From NCBI RefSeq assembly GCF_003477605.1, contig NZ_QUDR01000014.1, positions 23,775-87,774 on the forward strand: a DNA stretch of 64,000 bases, written 5' to 3'. The DNA comes from Clostridium sp. AF37-5 (GTDB lineage Bacteria > Bacillota > Clostridia > Lachnospirales > Lachnospiraceae). Below are positions 42,643 through 52,100 of the stretch, piece by piece; within the stretch, counting starts at the first letter, position 1; each line of letters starts with the position of its first letter. A program made the position numbers and the translations under genes. The notes under the pieces are model-generated. The model did not search any database. It was not told the DNA's origin and worked only from the letters and a program-made list of their open reading frames with translations.

Positions 42643-43883
42643 AGAAAAAACCAACAACCGGAATGAAAGACATTCTGCCAAGAGAGATGGAGATTCGAGA
42701 TTATGTAATCGGACAGATTAAAGAGACATATCGTACCTTTGGGTTTCAGTCGATTGAGACCCCTTGTGTGGAACATATTGAAAATTTGAATAATAAACAG
42801 GGCGGTGAAAATGAAAAACTCATTTTCAAAATCTTGAAACGTGGTCAGAAACTGAATTTGGAGACGGCAGAAACCGAAAGTGATTTGGTTGATGGCGGTC
42901 TGCGTTATGACCTTACGGTGCCGTTATCCAGATATTATGCGAATAATGCAAATGAACTGCCAGTTCCGTTTAAGGCACTTCAGATGGGAAATGTATGGCG
43001 TGCCGACAGACCACAGCGTGGACGTTACCGTCAGTTTATGCAGTGTGATATTGATATTTTGGGTGAGCCGTCAAACTTAGCGGAAATTGAATTGATTCTC
43101 GCAACAACGACGCTGCTTGGTAAACTGGATTTTGAAAACTTTACCATCCGCATTAATAATCGTAAAATCTTAAAAGGAATGGCTGCTTTCTGCGGATTCC
43201 CGGAAGAAGAATACGACGAGGTGTTTATCATTCTTGATAAGATGGACAAGATTGGTATGGACGGCGTTGTGGCAGAACTTTTAGAGGCCGGTTATGCTGG
43301 TGAATCCGTAGAAAAATGTAAGACTTTATTTGAGACAGTAACAAGTGATATTGAGGGCGTACGCTATATGAAAGATACGCTTGGCGAGTTTTTGGAAGAG
43401 GGATCTGCCGAAGATTTGGAGACTATTATTTCTACAGTAGAAAAAGTTAAAACAGCAAATTTTAAAATTGTTTTTGACCCGACACTTGTCCGTGGTATGA
43501 GTTATTATACCGGACCAATTTTTGAAATTGCGATGGATGAGTTTGGCGGTTCCGTCGGTGGCGGCGGACGTTACGATGAAATGATTGGAAAGTTCACCGG
43601 AAATAACACATGTGCATGTGGATTTTCCATTGGATTTGAGCGTATTGTTATGCTGCTTTTAGAGCGTGATTACAAAGTGCCGTCGGCAGCTCAGAAAAAA
43701 GCCTATTTGATTGATAAAAAAGCATCTGCGGATGTAATCGCAGAAGTAATCGAAAAGGCAAAAGCCGAAAGAGAAAAAGGAATTATTGTTGCTATTAATA
43801 TTATGAAAAAGAACAAAAAATTCCAGAAGGAACAGCTCATGGCAGATGGCTATGAAGAGATTGAAATGATTTACGCAGATTAA
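42633..43883 (+). CDS. hisS: Histidine-tRNA ligase
   Basis: HisRS (416 residues) charges tRNA-His. Class II motifs are visible: GMKDILPREM at the N-terminus, motif 2 in VWRADRPQRGRYRQFMQCD, the histidine-specific RGMSYYTGPIFEI and motif 3 in GCGFSIGFERI-like ACGFSIGFERIVMLL. The C-terminal anticodon-binding domain is shorter than usual at its end but recognisable. GAAAGG lies upstream inside hemZ. It forms a translation pair with aspS, 45 bases downstream. Confidence 0.94.
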   Translation: MALKKKPTTGMKDILPREMEIRDYVIGQIKETYRTFGFQSIETPCVEHIENLNNKQGGENEKLIFKILKRGQKLNLETAETESDLVDGGLRYDLTVPLSRYYANNANELPVPFKALQMGNVWRADRPQRGRYRQFMQCDIDILGEPSNLAEIELILATTTLLGKLDFENFTIRINNRKILKGMAAFCGFPEEEYDEVFIILDKMDKIGMDGVVAELLEAGYAGESVEKCKTLFETVTSDIEGVRYMKDTLGEFLEEGSAEDLETIISTVEKVKTANFKIVFDPTLVRGMSYYTGPIFEIAMDEFGGSVGGGGRYDEMIGKFTGNNTCACGFSIGFERIVMLLLERDYKVPSAAQKKAYLIDKKASADVIAEVIEKAKAEREKGIIVAINIMKKNKKFQKEQLMADGYEEIEMIYAD

Positions 43884-43928
43884 TTAGCAAAACAAACCGA
43901 TACAATCGGGTTATCTATGGAGGTTATT

Positions 43929-45725
43929 ATGGCAGAGTCAATGACAGGATTAAAGCGCACATGCCGATGCGCGGAATTAACAACAGAAAATATTTCTCAA
44001 ACCGTTACCGTGATGGGATGGGTTCAGAAAAGTCGTAACAAAGGCGGAATTGTCTTTGTGGATTTAAGAGACCGTTCCGGTATTATCCAGCTTATTTTCG
44101 AAGAAAGCAATGTTGGAAAAGAAGGGTTTGAAAAAGCAGCAAAATTAAGAAGTGAGTTTGTTGTGGCTGTTACAGGAACTGTTACAAAGCGTTCCGGTGC
44201 GATCAATGAGAATTTGAAAACCGGTGAGATTGAAGTGGTTGCCACCGATATCCGGATTCTTTCGGAATCGGAAACACCACCATTCCCAATTGAGGAAAAT
44301 TCAAAAACAAAAGACGAACTTCGTTTGAAATATCGTTATCTTGATTTGCGTCGCCCGGATTTGCAGCGTAATCTAATTTTGCGCAGTAAAGTCGCTATGG
44401 TTGCACGCCAGTTTTTGGCAGATGAAGGATTTTTGGAGATTGAAACACCAATTTTGATTAAGAGTACACCGGAGGGAGCACGTGATTATCTTGTGCCAAG
44501 CCGTGTGCATCCGGGCAGTTTTTATGCGCTGCCACAGAGTCCGCAGGTGTTAAAACAGCTCCTTATGTGTTCCGGTTATGACCGTTATTTCCAAATTGCA
44601 AAATGTTTCCGTGATGAGGATTTGCGTGCAGACAGACAGCCGGAGTTCACACAGATTGATATGGAATTATCTTTTGTTGATGTGGACGATGTTCTGGATG
44701 TCAATGAGAGATTACTGCAGAAAATGTTTGCTCTGATTGATGTGGATGTTCCACTCCCAATTCCACGTATGACCTGGCAGGAAGCAATGGACCGTTTTGG
44801 GTCGGATAAGCCGGATACCCGCTTTGGCATGGAGCTTAATGATGTGACAGAAGTTGTTAAAAATTGTGGTTTTGGCGTATTTACCGGAGCCATTGAAAAT
44901 GGCGGTTCCGTGCGTGGTATTAATGCGAAGGGACAGGGCGCTATGCCACGTAAGAAGATTGATAAATTAGTTGACTTTGCAAAAGATTTTGGTGCCAAAG
45001 GACTTGCTTATCTGTGTATCAATGAGGATGGCAGCTATAAATCTTCTTTTGCAAAATTTATGACAGAAGAGGAATTGAAAAACTTAGTAGAAGCAATGGC
45101 TGGTGAGCCGGGCGATTTGCTGTTGTTTGCAGCGGATAAAAATAAAGTTGTCTGGGATGTGCTTGGAAACCTTCGTCTGGAGCTTGCGAAACAGATGGAT
45201 TTGCTTGACAAAAATGAATTTAAGTTCCTCTGGGTAACGGAGTTTCCGCTTCTTGAGTTCAATGAGGAACTGGGCCGTTTCCAGGCAATGCACCATCCGT
45301 TTACAATGCCGATGGAAGAGGATATTCCATATCTGGAAAGTGATCCGGGACGTGTTCGTGCACAGGCTTATGATATTGTATTGAATGGTACGGAAATCGG
45401 TGGAGGTTCCATCCGAATCCACCAGAACGATATTCAGGAGAAGATGTTTGAAGCATTAAATTTCTCCAAAGAAGATGCGTATGAGCAGTTCGGATTTTTG
45501 TTAGATGCCTTCAAATACGGCGTTCCACCTCATGCAGGACTGGCCTATGGTCTGGATCGTCTGGTTATGCTGATGGCAAAAGAAGACAGTATTCGTGAAG
45601 TAATTGCATTCCCGAAAGTAAAAGATGCTTCTTGTCTGATGACAAATGCACCAAGTCCGGTGGATGCAAAGCAGTTAGATGAATTAGGTATTATGGTTGA
45701 AGAAAAGGAGGAACAGGCAGAATGA
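43929..45725 (+). CDS. aspS: Aspartate-tRNA ligase
   Basis: AspRS (598 residues) is of the bacterial type: N-terminal OB anticodon-binding domain (about 1-110, VTVMGWVQKSRNKGGIVFVDLRD), class II core with FLEIETPILIKSTPEGARDY and FRDEDLRADRQPEFTQID, the GAD insertion domain and motif 3 GLAYGLDRLVML. The start ATG 43929 follows GGAGG (43919-43923), while ATG 43917 is part of the binding site. The stop overlaps galM by four bases (ATGA). No T-box leader is seen before hisS or aspS. Confidence 0.95.
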   Translation: MAESMTGLKRTCRCAELTTENISQTVTVMGWVQKSRNKGGIVFVDLRDRSGIIQLIFEESNVGKEGFEKAAKLRSEFVVAVTGTVTKRSGAINENLKTGEIEVVATDIRILSESETPPFPIEENSKTKDELRLKYRYLDLRRPDLQRNLILRSKVAMVARQFLADEGFLEIETPILIKSTPEGARDYLVPSRVHPGSFYALPQSPQVLKQLLMCSGYDRYFQIAKCFRDEDLRADRQPEFTQIDMELSFVDVDDVLDVNERLLQKMFALIDVDVPLPIPRMTWQEAMDRFGSDKPDTRFGMELNDVTEVVKNCGFGVFTGAIENGGSVRGINAKGQGAMPRKKIDKLVDFAKDFGAKGLAYLCINEDGSYKSSFAKFMTEEELKNLVEAMAGEPGDLLLFAADKNKVVWDVLGNLRLELAKQMDLLDKNEFKFLWVTEFPLLEFNEELGRFQAMHHPFTMPMEEDIPYLESDPGRVRAQAYDIVLNGTEIGGGSIRIHQNDIQEKMFEALNFSKEDAYEQFGFLLDAFKYGVPPHAGLAYGLDRLVMLMAKEDSIREVIAFPKVKDASCLMTNAPSPVDAKQLDELGIMVEEKEEQAE

Positions 45726-46762
45726 GTGTAGCACAAAAAAGTTTTGGAACAACCAAGAATGGAGAAGAGGTAACTCTTTACACTATCACAAACAAGAATA
45801 ACGTATCGGTAAGCGTCATTGATTATGGTGCAAACTTAGTGTCTTTGATGGTACCGGATAAAAACGGCAATGTGGAAGATATTGTTCTTGGATTTGATAA
45901 CGTTGCCGGTTATGAAGTGAATGGATGCTTTTTCGGCGCGTTCATCGGACGTCATGGAAACCGCATCGGCGATGCCAAATTTGAGTTAGACGGTGTAACG
46001 TATGAACTTGAAAAAAATGATGGAAAAAATAATCTGCATGGCGGCACACCGGGGTATCATCAGGTTATGTACCAGGCAGCAGCTGGCGATAACAGTGTCA
46101 CATTTACCCGTGTAAGTCCGGATGGAGAGCAGGGATATCCGGGAAATCTTGATGTGAGTCTGACCTATACGTTGACAGATGACAATGAATTAAAATTGCA
46201 TTATGTGACAAAATCAGACAAAAACACACTTTGCAATTTGACAAATCATAGTTACTTTAACTTAAAAGGACACAAGGGCGGACAAATTACGGACCACATT
46301 GTGACGATAAAAGCAAACGGCTTTACGTCGACAAGTGACGATTTGATTCCGGACGGAACAATTGTAGATGTGACCGACACACCAATGGATTTCAGAAAGC
46401 CAAGATGTGTAGGTGACGATATTGATTCCGATTATCCACCGATTGTTTTGGCAGGTGGTTATGACCACAACTATGTTTTGGATAAGCCGGAAGGAACTTT
46501 TGCAAAAGTAGCAGAAGTGACAGAAAAGGAAAGTGGCAGAACAATGGAAGTGTATACAGACCTTCCGGGCATGCAGCTTTATTCCGGAAACTTTATTGAG
46601 AATGAGAAAGGAAAAGATGGACAAACTTATACAAAGAGAACCGGTATCTGCTTTGAAACGCAGTTTTTCCCGAACTCCATCAATGTTAAGTCCTTTACAC
46701 CATGCGTGATTAAAGCAGGCGAAACCTTTGAATCCGAAACAATGTATAAATTTTTCTTTTAG
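45722..46762 (+). CDS. galM: Aldose 1-epimerase
   Basis: GalM (346 residues) interconverts alpha and beta anomers of galactose and glucose. The catalytic acid H176 lies in LTNHSYFNL and the base E312 in ICFETQFFPNS; the substrate-binding IGRHGNRIG segment is present. It overlaps the aspS stop by four bases, so it is co-translated with a tRNA synthetase rather than with galactose genes, which are not in view. A terminator follows at 46841. Confidence 0.93.
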   Translation: MSVAQKSFGTTKNGEEVTLYTITNKNNVSVSVIDYGANLVSLMVPDKNGNVEDIVLGFDNVAGYEVNGCFFGAFIGRHGNRIGDAKFELDGVTYELEKNDGKNNLHGGTPGYHQVMYQAAAGDNSVTFTRVSPDGEQGYPGNLDVSLTYTLTDDNELKLHYVTKSDKNTLCNLTNHSYFNLKGHKGGQITDHIVTIKANGFTSTSDDLIPDGTIVDVTDTPMDFRKPRCVGDDIDSDYPPIVLAGGYDHNYVLDKPEGTFAKVAEVTEKESGRTMEVYTDLPGMQLYSGNFIENEKGKDGQTYTKRTGICFETQFFPNSINVKSFTPCVIKAGETFESETMYKFFF

Positions 46763-46780
46763 TTAGGAAATACTTACGAT

Positions 46781-46826
46781 CGACAAATGCTAAGCTTTCT
46801 AATCGGATAAGTGATGGTGTTTGTCG
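46781..46826 (+). repeat. Long hairpin downstream of galM
   Basis: CGACAAATGCTA (46781-46792) can pair with TGGTGTTTGTCG (46815-46826) in twelve consecutive pairs, four of them G-U, around a 22-base loop. GTTTTGC follows. It may be an additional weak terminator or an mRNA 3' end structure. Confidence 0.45.
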
Positions 46827-46840
46827 GTTTTGCATAACAA

Positions 46841-46876
46841 AAAGGAAGATGGCGGGGAACCATCTTCCTTTCTGCA
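46841..46876 (+). terminator. Terminator after galM
   Basis: AAAGGAAGATGG (46841-46852) pairs perfectly over twelve bases with CCATCTTCCTTT (46860-46871) around CGGGGAA. Confidence 0.8.
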
Positions 46877-46991
46877 TTAAAAAGAGGAGAAAGTTTGGTT
46901 TAAAAACACCAAAACAATTTATGAAAAAAAGAATCTTGTAAGCAAATTCATGTTACAATCGTTAGTATAGGGGTTAGATGTTAGGATAGTT

Positions 46992-47020
46992 TTGCGAAAA
47001 TGTAAACGTTTTGTTAACAT
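46992..47020 (+). promoter_or_regulatory. Possible promoter with cre-like centre for the gene at 47122
   Basis: TTGCGA (46992-46997) and TAACAT (47015-47020) with a 17-base spacer. The spacer contains ATGTAAACGTTTTGT (47000-47014), which matches the catabolite response consensus WTGNAARCGNWWWCA except for its last two bases. Catabolite control is possible. Confidence 0.35.
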
Positions 47021-47121
47021 GGGAAATTTACGGTAATTCTTTTTTGTGGGAATAACGAAACAAGATATGGTTGAATACTATAGGATAAAAAGGCAGCTTT
47101 GATTTTACTAAAGGAGAGTGA

Positions 47122-47571
47122 ATGGTGAAAAGTGTATTGGGAAAATTGATTCAAAGAGAATTTGGAAAAGAACGGTATGCGTGCTATGCCGATAAATTAA
47201 AGAGAAAACAAAGTATGGACGTGTTTTGCGATATTTATGAGAAATTGAGTCATTCGTCGGAAGAAGAACTGGATTTGGCGTTAAAAGGACTTTTGGACAC
47301 CGTGCAGCAGTCAATTGGAATCAGCCGCAACTTTATCTATATTGTGACTGGTTTTGCAGTTACGGTGCTTACGCTTGTTTTTTTACAGCTTCCTGCGGTG
47401 GTGTTTGCCATAACAGCAGTGACCGCCGGACTTATTTTTTTGTATAAGACGTGTGAATTTGTGAAAAACCGGTACTGTGACCGTGACATCCGCATTGTTT
47501 TGATTTATAAGATTGCTCTCTTTCATCTTTTGGAAGAATCTTGTTTACAAGAGGAGCAACATGAGCTATAA
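47122..47571 (+). CDS. Uncharacterised two-helix membrane protein
   Basis: Not recognised. The 149-residue protein starts with a charged 65-residue region (SVLGKLIQREFGKERYACYA; SSEEELDLALKGLLDTV), followed by two hydrophobic helices (about 70-90 and 92-112) and a charged C-terminus (SCLQEEQHEL). AAAGGAG (47110-47116) precedes ATG 47122; GTG 47125 is also possible. The stop codon overlaps the -10 box of the following riboswitch promoter, so its reading frame is not necessarily linked with thiC. Confidence 0.7.
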   Translation: MVKSVLGKLIQREFGKERYACYADKLKRKQSMDVFCDIYEKLSHSSEEELDLALKGLLDTVQQSIGISRNFIYIVTGFAVTVLTLVFLQLPAVVFAITAVTAGLIFLYKTCEFVKNRYCDRDIRIVLIYKIALFHLLEESCLQEEQHEL

Positions 47572-47572
47572 T
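47544..47572 (+). promoter_or_regulatory. Promoter of the TPP riboswitch / thiC transcript
   Basis: TTTACA (47544-47549) and TATAAT (47567-47572) with a 17-base spacer, inside the last codons of the upstream gene. Transcription would start near 47579, directly before the aptamer. Confidence 0.8.
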
Positions 47573-47589
47573 AGCGGTATGTCAATAAA

Positions 47590-47670
47590 TCCGGGGAGCT
47601 TGCAGACAGGCTGAGAGGAAGGTGACACCTTCGACCCGAAACCTGATGTGGGTAATGCCAACGGAGGAAG
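47590..47670 (+). ncRNA. TPP riboswitch (THI element)
   Basis: The conserved blocks of the thiamine pyrophosphate aptamer are present in order: GGGGAGC, then GGCTGAGAGG, a GGTGACACC hairpin arm, GACCCG, ACCTGATGTGGGTAATGCC and CGGAGGAA. Binding of TPP is expected to favour the terminator at 47682 and reduce thiC expression. Confidence 0.97.
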
Positions 47671-47681
47671 AATCTATGGAG

Positions 47682-47707
47682 GACCACATTTGTGGTCTTC
47701 TTTTTTT
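47682..47707 (+). terminator. Expression-platform terminator of the TPP riboswitch
   Basis: GACCACA (47682-47688) pairs with TGTGGTC (47691-47697) around TT, and TTCTTTTTTT follows. It lies twelve bases after the aptamer and fifteen before thiC, so control is by early transcription termination. Confidence 0.88.
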
Positions 47708-47722
47708 GAATGGAGGATAAGA

Positions 47723-49030
47723 ATGAGTAATTATACGACACAGATGGATGCAGCGAGAAAAGGAATTATCACACCGGAGATGGAGCGGGTCAGCGCTTAT
47801 GAAAATTTCGATGTGGAAGAACTTCGCGAGTTAGTTGCAAAAGGACAGGTTGCGATTCCTGCCAATAAAAATCACAAATGCTTAAAAGCTTATGGAATCG
47901 GTTCCCGTTTGAAAACAAAAATCAATGTTAATCTTGGAACGAGTAAGGATTGTCTTGATTTGGATGTGGAAATGAAGAAAGTACAGGCGGCTGTCGATAT
48001 GGGTGCTGAGGCAATTATGGACTTGAGTTCATTTGGTGATACACAGAAATTCCGCCGTAAACTGACAAGTGAATGTCCGGCTGTTATTGGTACCGTGCCG
48101 ATTTATGATGCCGTTGTTTACTATAACAAAGCATTAAAAGACATTACTTCCGATGAGTGGATGGAAGTCGTAAAAATGCACGCCAAAGACGGTGTTGATT
48201 TTATGACCATTCACTGTGGAATTAACCGTGCCACAGCAGACCGTTTTAAACAGAATCTGCGTCACACCAATATTGTATCCCGCGGCGGTTCCATTATTTT
48301 TGCATGGATGGAATTAACCGGAAATGAAAATCCATTTTATGAGAGATATGATGAACTTTTGGATATCTGCGAAGAGTATGATGTGACAATCAGTTTAGGA
48401 GATGCCTGCCGTCCGGGAAGTATTGAAGATGCCGGAGACATTTCGCAGATTTCCGAATTGGTTGCACTTGGTGAACTGACACAGCGTGCATGGAATCACA
48501 ATGTACAGGTTATGGTTGAGGGACCGGGTCATATGCCGCTGAATCAGATTCGTGCAAACATGGAAATTCAGCAGACGGTATGTAAGGGAGCGCCATTTTA
48601 CGTATTAGGACCTTTGGTGACCGATGTTGCACCGGGTTATGATCATATTACCAGTGCGATTGGTGGAGCAATTGCTGCGACTTATGGTGCATCATTCCTT
48701 TGCTATGTAACACCGGCAGAGCACTTGCGTCTCCCTACACTTGAAGATGTTAAAGAAGGAATTATTGCTTCCCGCATTGCAGCCCATGCTGCGGACGTGG
48801 CAAAAGGACTGCCGGGTGCAAAAGACTGGGATTTTGAAATGAGCGAAGCACGTCGCAATCTTGATTGGGAAAAGCAGTTTGAACTTGCCATTGACCCGGA
48901 AAAAGCACGCCGTTACCGTGCAGAAAGCAAACCGGAAAAAGAAGATACATGTACGATGTGCGGAAAAATGTGTGCCGTAAGAAATATTAATAAAATTCTT
49001 CGAGGTGAAGACGTCGATATCATGGACTAA
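47723..49030 (+). CDS. thiC: Phosphomethylpyrimidine synthase ThiC
   Basis: ThiC converts aminoimidazole ribotide to the thiamine pyrimidine (HMP-P) by radical SAM chemistry. The 435-residue protein shows the family motifs [30 protein letters not shown] and, at the C-terminus, the cluster cysteines in CTMCGKMC. The spacing of the third cysteine (C-x2-C-x3-C) is that of clostridial and archaeal forms and is one shorter than in E. coli. Start ATG 47723 follows GGAGGA (47712-47717); a longer frame from 47648 reads through the riboswitch and is not coding. No other thiamine genes are adjacent. Confidence 0.96.
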   Translation: MSNYTTQMDAARKGIITPEMERVSAYENFDVEELRELVAKGQVAIPANKNHKCLKAYGIGSRLKTKINVNLGTSKDCLDLDVEMKKVQAAVDMGAEAIMDLSSFGDTQKFRRKLTSECPAVIGTVPIYDAVVYYNKALKDITSDEWMEVVKMHAKDGVDFMTIHCGINRATADRFKQNLRHTNIVSRGGSIIFAWMELTGNENPFYERYDELLDICEEYDVTISLGDACRPGSIEDAGDISQISELVALGELTQRAWNHNVQVMVEGPGHMPLNQIRANMEIQQTVCKGAPFYVLGPLVTDVAPGYDHITSAIGGAIAATYGASFLCYVTPAEHLRLPTLEDVKEGIIASRIAAHAADVAKGLPGAKDWDFEMSEARRNLDWEKQFELAIDPEKARRYRAESKPEKEDTCTMCGKMCAVRNINKILRGEDVDIMD

Positions 49031-49043
49031 ATGAATTACTATC

Positions 49044-49073
49044 TTGCAAAACACCCTCCATTAGGTGTATAAT
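49044..49073 (+). promoter_or_regulatory. Promoter for the giant surface protein gene
   Basis: TTGCAA (49044-49049) and a perfect TATAAT (49068-49073) with an 18-base spacer. Confidence 0.7.
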
Positions 49074-49112
49074 AATACTGCATTAATGTGCGGATATTAT
49101 ACCCATGGAGGG
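49054..49112 (+). promoter_or_regulatory. Inverted repeat pairing the promoter spacer with the ribosome binding site
   Basis: CCCTCCAT (49054-49061) is the exact complement of ATGGAGGG (49105-49112), which contains the ribosome binding site of the next gene. The left arm lies between the -35 and -10 boxes, so it would only be in RNA coming from upstream (thiC) transcription. Confidence 0.35.
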
Positions 49113-49119
49113 ATTTTTT

Positions 49120-52100
49120 ATGAAGAAAAGGATTTTGGAGTTTTTAATTAAGATTGGAAAGAAGTGTAAACCACTTACCTACCCGGTAATGATTGTAGTC
49201 ATTGCCTTTTTGACAATTTATCATGCGATAAGAAATCTATTTATAAAGGAGAATAAATGGAAATCTCTTGTGACCGGTGCCATCTGTCTGGTTGCCGTTG
49301 TAGGAGCTGTTCTTGTCCTGCCATCACTGGCGGATGAGATGACGGGTGAGAGCCAGACCGAGACTGTGTCAGAGGAGGAACTTGAGCCGACGATGACACC
49401 GGATGTGACGGTGGAGCCGGTTGTGACTGAAGAACCGGAAGAAAAGCAGGACAGTGAGGAGACAGAATCAGCAGAAGAAACGACAAAACCGGAAGAAGAG
49501 AAAAAAGACGAGGAAAAGGCGACGGATGAGCCACGGGCAACTGAGGAACCGCAATATCAGTCAGCAGCCAAACAGGATGAATCCGATAATCTGCCAAAAG
49601 AGGAAAAGAAGGCAATTAAGAAAAAGAGGGAAGCGGCACCGGTTCAGTTAGAAAAACCGACCTGCCAGGTGGTAGAGCAGCCGGTAGGGCCGTATACATA
49701 TCCGATGGATTCAACCATCAAAGTAAAAGTAGAAGTAACACCGCCGGCAGGAGCCGGTTATGAGTGCCAGTGGTATGTAAGCAAAACGGCAAACGGTACC
49801 GGTGAGGCGCTGGTTGGAAATGGAGCAAAGACAACAACGTATTCCATTCCGAAAGATACCGGAGCCGGTGATTATTATTTCTACTGTATGGTGAAAAGTG
49901 TTGACAATAACCAGTATGATTTAGATTCTGAAGAAGTACGCAGCGATGATGTAGTTGTGACAATTCAGAAGGGTGAGCCGCAGCTTTCTGATTTTGATAT
50001 CAGTACGATTAAAGAGGAATACTATTATACCGGAGAAATCATTAATCCAACTATTGTGTCTTCGAAAGAGGGAATGGGAAGTGCTTACATTGTTGTGAAA
50101 GATGGCACGACAGAAAACCGTCCGAAAGCAGACAGTGATGATCCTTATGCGATTTATCTGCATGTCAGCAAGGGTAGTAACTATAAGGCAAAAACCATTG
50201 ATTTGAATAAAACAATTACCATTAAGCGTTATCCGACACCAACGAAACCGTACACAGTCAGTGGTACAAAAGGAAAACTTGTCGATGGAAAACAGTGGTA
50301 TACTTCAGATGTAAAGATTGTACCGATGAGCGGCTATTTGATTTCAACGGATGAGAGTGATTTTAAAGATTCCATCATTTGTTCATCCGATGGTACGAAT
50401 CAGGGACCACTTAAGGTTTATTTAAAAAATAAAAATAATAAAGGAATCACCGGTGCAATAACGGTAGCAGAAAAGCGGGATGGACAGATTAATATTGATA
50501 AGACCAAACCGACAGCAACGATAACTTATGAAGGAAAACAGTATTCGGATGCCGATCATGAACTTGGCGTGGATTGCTTTAATCATGATGTTGTATTTTC
50601 TCTGAGTGCAGAGGATGAGACGAGTAAAGTGGACAGCCGTGCTTATGTGCTGGCAACAAAGGCGATGACGGCAAGCCAGTTAAAGTCAGCTTCCTGGGTT
50701 ACTCTTGCAGAAGGGGACACGGTTACGTTCAGCCGGGAGGGAAAACGTATTTTCTATGCCCGTGTAATCGATAAGGCGGGAAATACAACTTATTCCGCAT
50801 CCAATCAGATTACTGTGGATAAGACCCTGCCGGAAATTTTGTGTGGAAGTAAAAAATTAGGTGATACGAAAAGTTATATTGCAGATCGCAAAAAAATTAC
50901 AGTTACAGATGACTATCTTTCAAAGGTTACTGTGAAAAACGGTTCCAATACGGTTCTCACAAAAACAGAAGATGATATCACAAAGGGAAGTGTATCGTTT
51001 GTTATTGAGAGAACCACGGAAACGAATGATGATATTGTCTATGAGATTACAGCAGAGGATAAGTCCGGTAATCAGAAAGTTACGACATTGACACTGAAAA
51101 ATCCGGTACTTGATGTCGATGCGAAAAACCTCGATTTTGGCAGTGGCAGCTCGGCGCTGACTTATGGTTATGAAGAGGTGGAAGCACAGGCGGTAAGTTT
51201 GATAAATAAAGCAAACAATCAGCCGGTGGCAGCAGATTCCATTACATTGGAAGGTGCAAATGGAGAAGCAGAGTATTTTGAAGTTGCAGAGGGTACAAAA
51301 ATACGTCCAAAACAGGGACTTCATGCAGGAACTTATACCGAAGCGGTTCGGATTGCTTATAATGGAGATGCTGAATCCGAGGTGACCTGCAAATGCAGCG
51401 TAACGATTAAAAAAGCCAACATGTTAGTGCGTTACACCGGTCAGAAAGATGTCGGTTATCATACGCTGCCGGATTTGAAAGGAACAATTGAGTACACAGC
51501 GACGGATTTTAAAAATGGAGACACAAAGGATGTATTTGTAAAAGATGCAGATTTTGTGGCACCGAAATTATATTATATGGATGAAAATCAGAATAGTCAG
51601 GAATTTACATCGGATAAACGTGCAATGGAAACGATGCAGCTGATTCCGGATGGCGGTTCTTCACACGACTATGAATTTTCATATGCAGCCGGTGAACTGG
51701 AAGTGAAACATCATGTACTTCGTGACGGCTATGTGATTGAGGGTAAAAAGGTAAAAGGCTACGATTGGTATGTATCAGATTATGTAGCCATCCGCCCGGC
51801 GGCGAATTATCAAATTAGTGATTCGGAAGCAGCAGATTCTTTCGCTTCCCAGACACAGTCGATTTCCGTGGCTGGGCCGACAAACGGTGTAGAGAAAAGT
51901 TTTTATGTTATGAATACACAGACGGGTGAAATTTCTGCGCAGATGAAAGAGACGATAAAAATAGATAATACGGCTCCGTATTTTAGAAATGGAGAAGGTA
52001 TTACCGTATCCTCCAATCTGTGGGCTGAGTTTTGTAATTCCGTAAGTTTTGGACTGTTTTTTAATCAGACCAAAGCGGTATCCATCAGTGCAACGGATGA

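Larger units (their letters stand above)
46763..47121. other. 359-base gap between galM and an unknown membrane protein gene
   Basis: No convincing gene. It holds a long hairpin (46781-46826), a strong terminator (46841-46871), an AT-rich stretch with TTGTAA and TACAAT too close together to form a promoter (46936-46959), and a promoter-like pair with a cre-like centre (46992-47020). Confidence 0.6.

Noticed and set aside
43884..43928. Possible T-box or attenuator between hisS and aspS
   Set aside because: The 45-base gap is too short for a T-box; only a weak CCGAT-ACA-ATCGG stem is present.
47648..47722. Upstream extension of thiC
   Set aside because: The frame runs through the TPP aptamer and its terminator; the true start ATG 47723 has a strong binding site.
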